Positions 6,014 to 6,647 of a stretch of 6,647 nucleotides of DNA are shown piece after piece. Under the pieces are notes generated by a model that was not told the origin of the DNA, ran no database searches, and worked only from the letters and a program-made list of their open reading frames with translations. Within the stretch, counting starts at the first letter, position 1, and every line of letters starts with the position of its first letter. The stretch spans positions 1 through 6,647 of the forward strand of contig JAGWIL010000090.1 of the NCBI GenBank assembly GCA_028866335.1, written 5' to 3'. The position numbers and the translations under genes are program-made. Source of the DNA: Rhodospirillales bacterium. GTDB lineage: Bacteria; Pseudomonadota; Alphaproteobacteria; Acetobacterales; Acetobacteraceae.

Positions 6014-6647
6014 TCAGGCCCCGATCTGTGAAACGAATTTGGTTACCAGATAAGGTTCCAGCCCCTCTGCGCCACCTTCAGAACCATAGCCCGAATCCTT
6101 GATGCCGCCGAAAGGTGTTTCCGGCAGTGCCAGACCCAGATGATTGATTGTAATCATGCCCGATTCAATATCTGCACCAAGGGCCGCAACCTTTGCGGAA
6201 TTTCTGGAAAATGCATACGCCGCCAAGCCATATTCAAGCCGGTTGGCCTCAGTGATTGCCTGCTCATAGCTCTGGAAAGGCAGCACCAACGCCAGTGGGC
6301 CGAACGGCTCTTCGTGCATTACCCGCGCATCGGCAGGAATATCGGTTAACACCGTCGGCTCAAAGAAATAGCCCTTATTGCCAGAGCGCTTGCCGCCGGT
6401 GCGCAGCTTCGCACCTTTGCCAACGGCGTCAGCAATAAAGCCTTCCATTGCGCTCACGCGGCGGTCATTGGCCAGCGGACCCATTGTCGTATCTGCCGCC
6501 ATGCCGTCGCCAAGTTTGATGGCCTCACATTTGGCCACGAATTTTTCTAAGAACGGTTCGTACACGCCCTCCTGTACCAGGAAGCGGGTTGGCGCAATGC
6601 AAACCTGCCCGGCATTGCGGAACTTCGCAGCGGCCAGATGCTTCACC
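6014..6647 (-). CDS. NAD(P)-dependent aldehyde dehydrogenase, succinate-semialdehyde / 2-oxoglutarate-semialdehyde type (partial)
   Basis: The visible part is the C-terminal 210 residues of a family about 480 long; the frame stays open to the right edge. The GTG at 6644-6646 is an internal valine, not a start. Residue 16 of the visible part is the catalytic cysteine, in KFRNAGQVCIAPTRF (codon at 6599-6601). EEPFGP (112-117) holds the glutamate that contacts the cofactor ribose. The C-terminal signature PFGGIKDSGYGSEGG (178-192) is followed by LEPYLVTKFVSQ. The NAD-binding half and the general-base glutamate are outside the window. These motifs resemble succinate-semialdehyde dehydrogenases. 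From memory they also strongly resemble the alpha-ketoglutaric semialdehyde dehydrogenase of Azospirillum, which has the same KFRNAGQVC, GYGSEGG and EPYLVTK segments. Substrate therefore cannot be fixed here and no symbol is given. It is convergent with cmk and shares the hairpin at 5965-5994. Confidence 0.93.
   Translation of the reverse strand, partial: VKHLAAAKFRNAGQVCIAPTRFLVQEGVYEPFLEKFVAKCEAIKLGDGMAADTTMGPLANDRRVSAMEGFIADAVGKGAKLRTGGKRSGNKGYFFEPTVLTDIPADARVMHEEPFGPLALVLPFQSYEQAITEANRLEYGLAAYAFSRNSAKVAALGADIESGMITINHLGLALPETPFGGIKDSGYGSEGGAEGLEPYLVTKFVSQIGA

Noticed and set aside
6644..6646. GTG at 6644-6646 as the start of the aldehyde dehydrogenase
   Set aside because: It falls only 15 residues before the catalytic cysteine, whereas the family has about 270 residues there; the frame is open to the edge, so this is an internal valine.

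Overview
This window looks like chromosomal core DNA from an alphaproteobacterium, most likely Acetobacteraceae/Rhodospirillales. The evidence is a class II EPSP synthase followed directly by a short-insert cytidylate kinase, a divergent gene of the alphaproteobacterial FYDLN_acid (TIGR02300) zinc-ribbon family, and moderately high GC. The genus cannot be fixed from the sequence alone.

Layout, left to right. (1) On the minus strand, 1-590 encodes the N-terminal part of a DjlA-like, membrane-anchored co-chaperone with a TerB domain. It runs off the left edge about where its J domain should begin. (2) A 120-bp divergent spacer (591-710) separates it from a large plus-strand AsmA-family envelope protein (711-3539, TTG start). 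(3) A strong hairpin at 3538-3569 lies between convergent genes and probably terminates both. (4) On the minus strand, 3595-3921 encodes a small zinc-ribbon protein with a very acidic tail. (5) An 81-bp divergent spacer with small repeats leads into aroA (4003-5352) and cmk (5349-5981), which overlap by ATGA and form an operon. (6) A second two-sided hairpin (5965-5994) contains the cmk stop codon. (7) On the minus strand, 6014-6647 is the C-terminal 210 residues of an aldehyde dehydrogenase of the succinate-semialdehyde / 2-oxoglutarate-semialdehyde type, cut by the right edge.

Functionally there are three themes. The left pair concerns the cell envelope (DjlA-like and AsmA-like inner-membrane-anchored proteins). 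The centre holds central biosynthesis: aroA makes EPSP in the shikimate pathway, and cmk phosphorylates CMP/dCMP. The right end is catabolic semialdehyde oxidation. The genes fill nearly all of the window, and no stretch over 300 bases lacks a gene.

I looked for mobile elements, CRISPR-like repeats, tRNA or other RNA genes, phage genes and defence modules and saw none. I do not see an undescribed system here. The points most worth checking are the absence of rpsA after cmk, the terminator that overlaps the cmk coding end, the cysteine pair in the AsmA protein, and the repeat-bearing spacer upstream of aroA.
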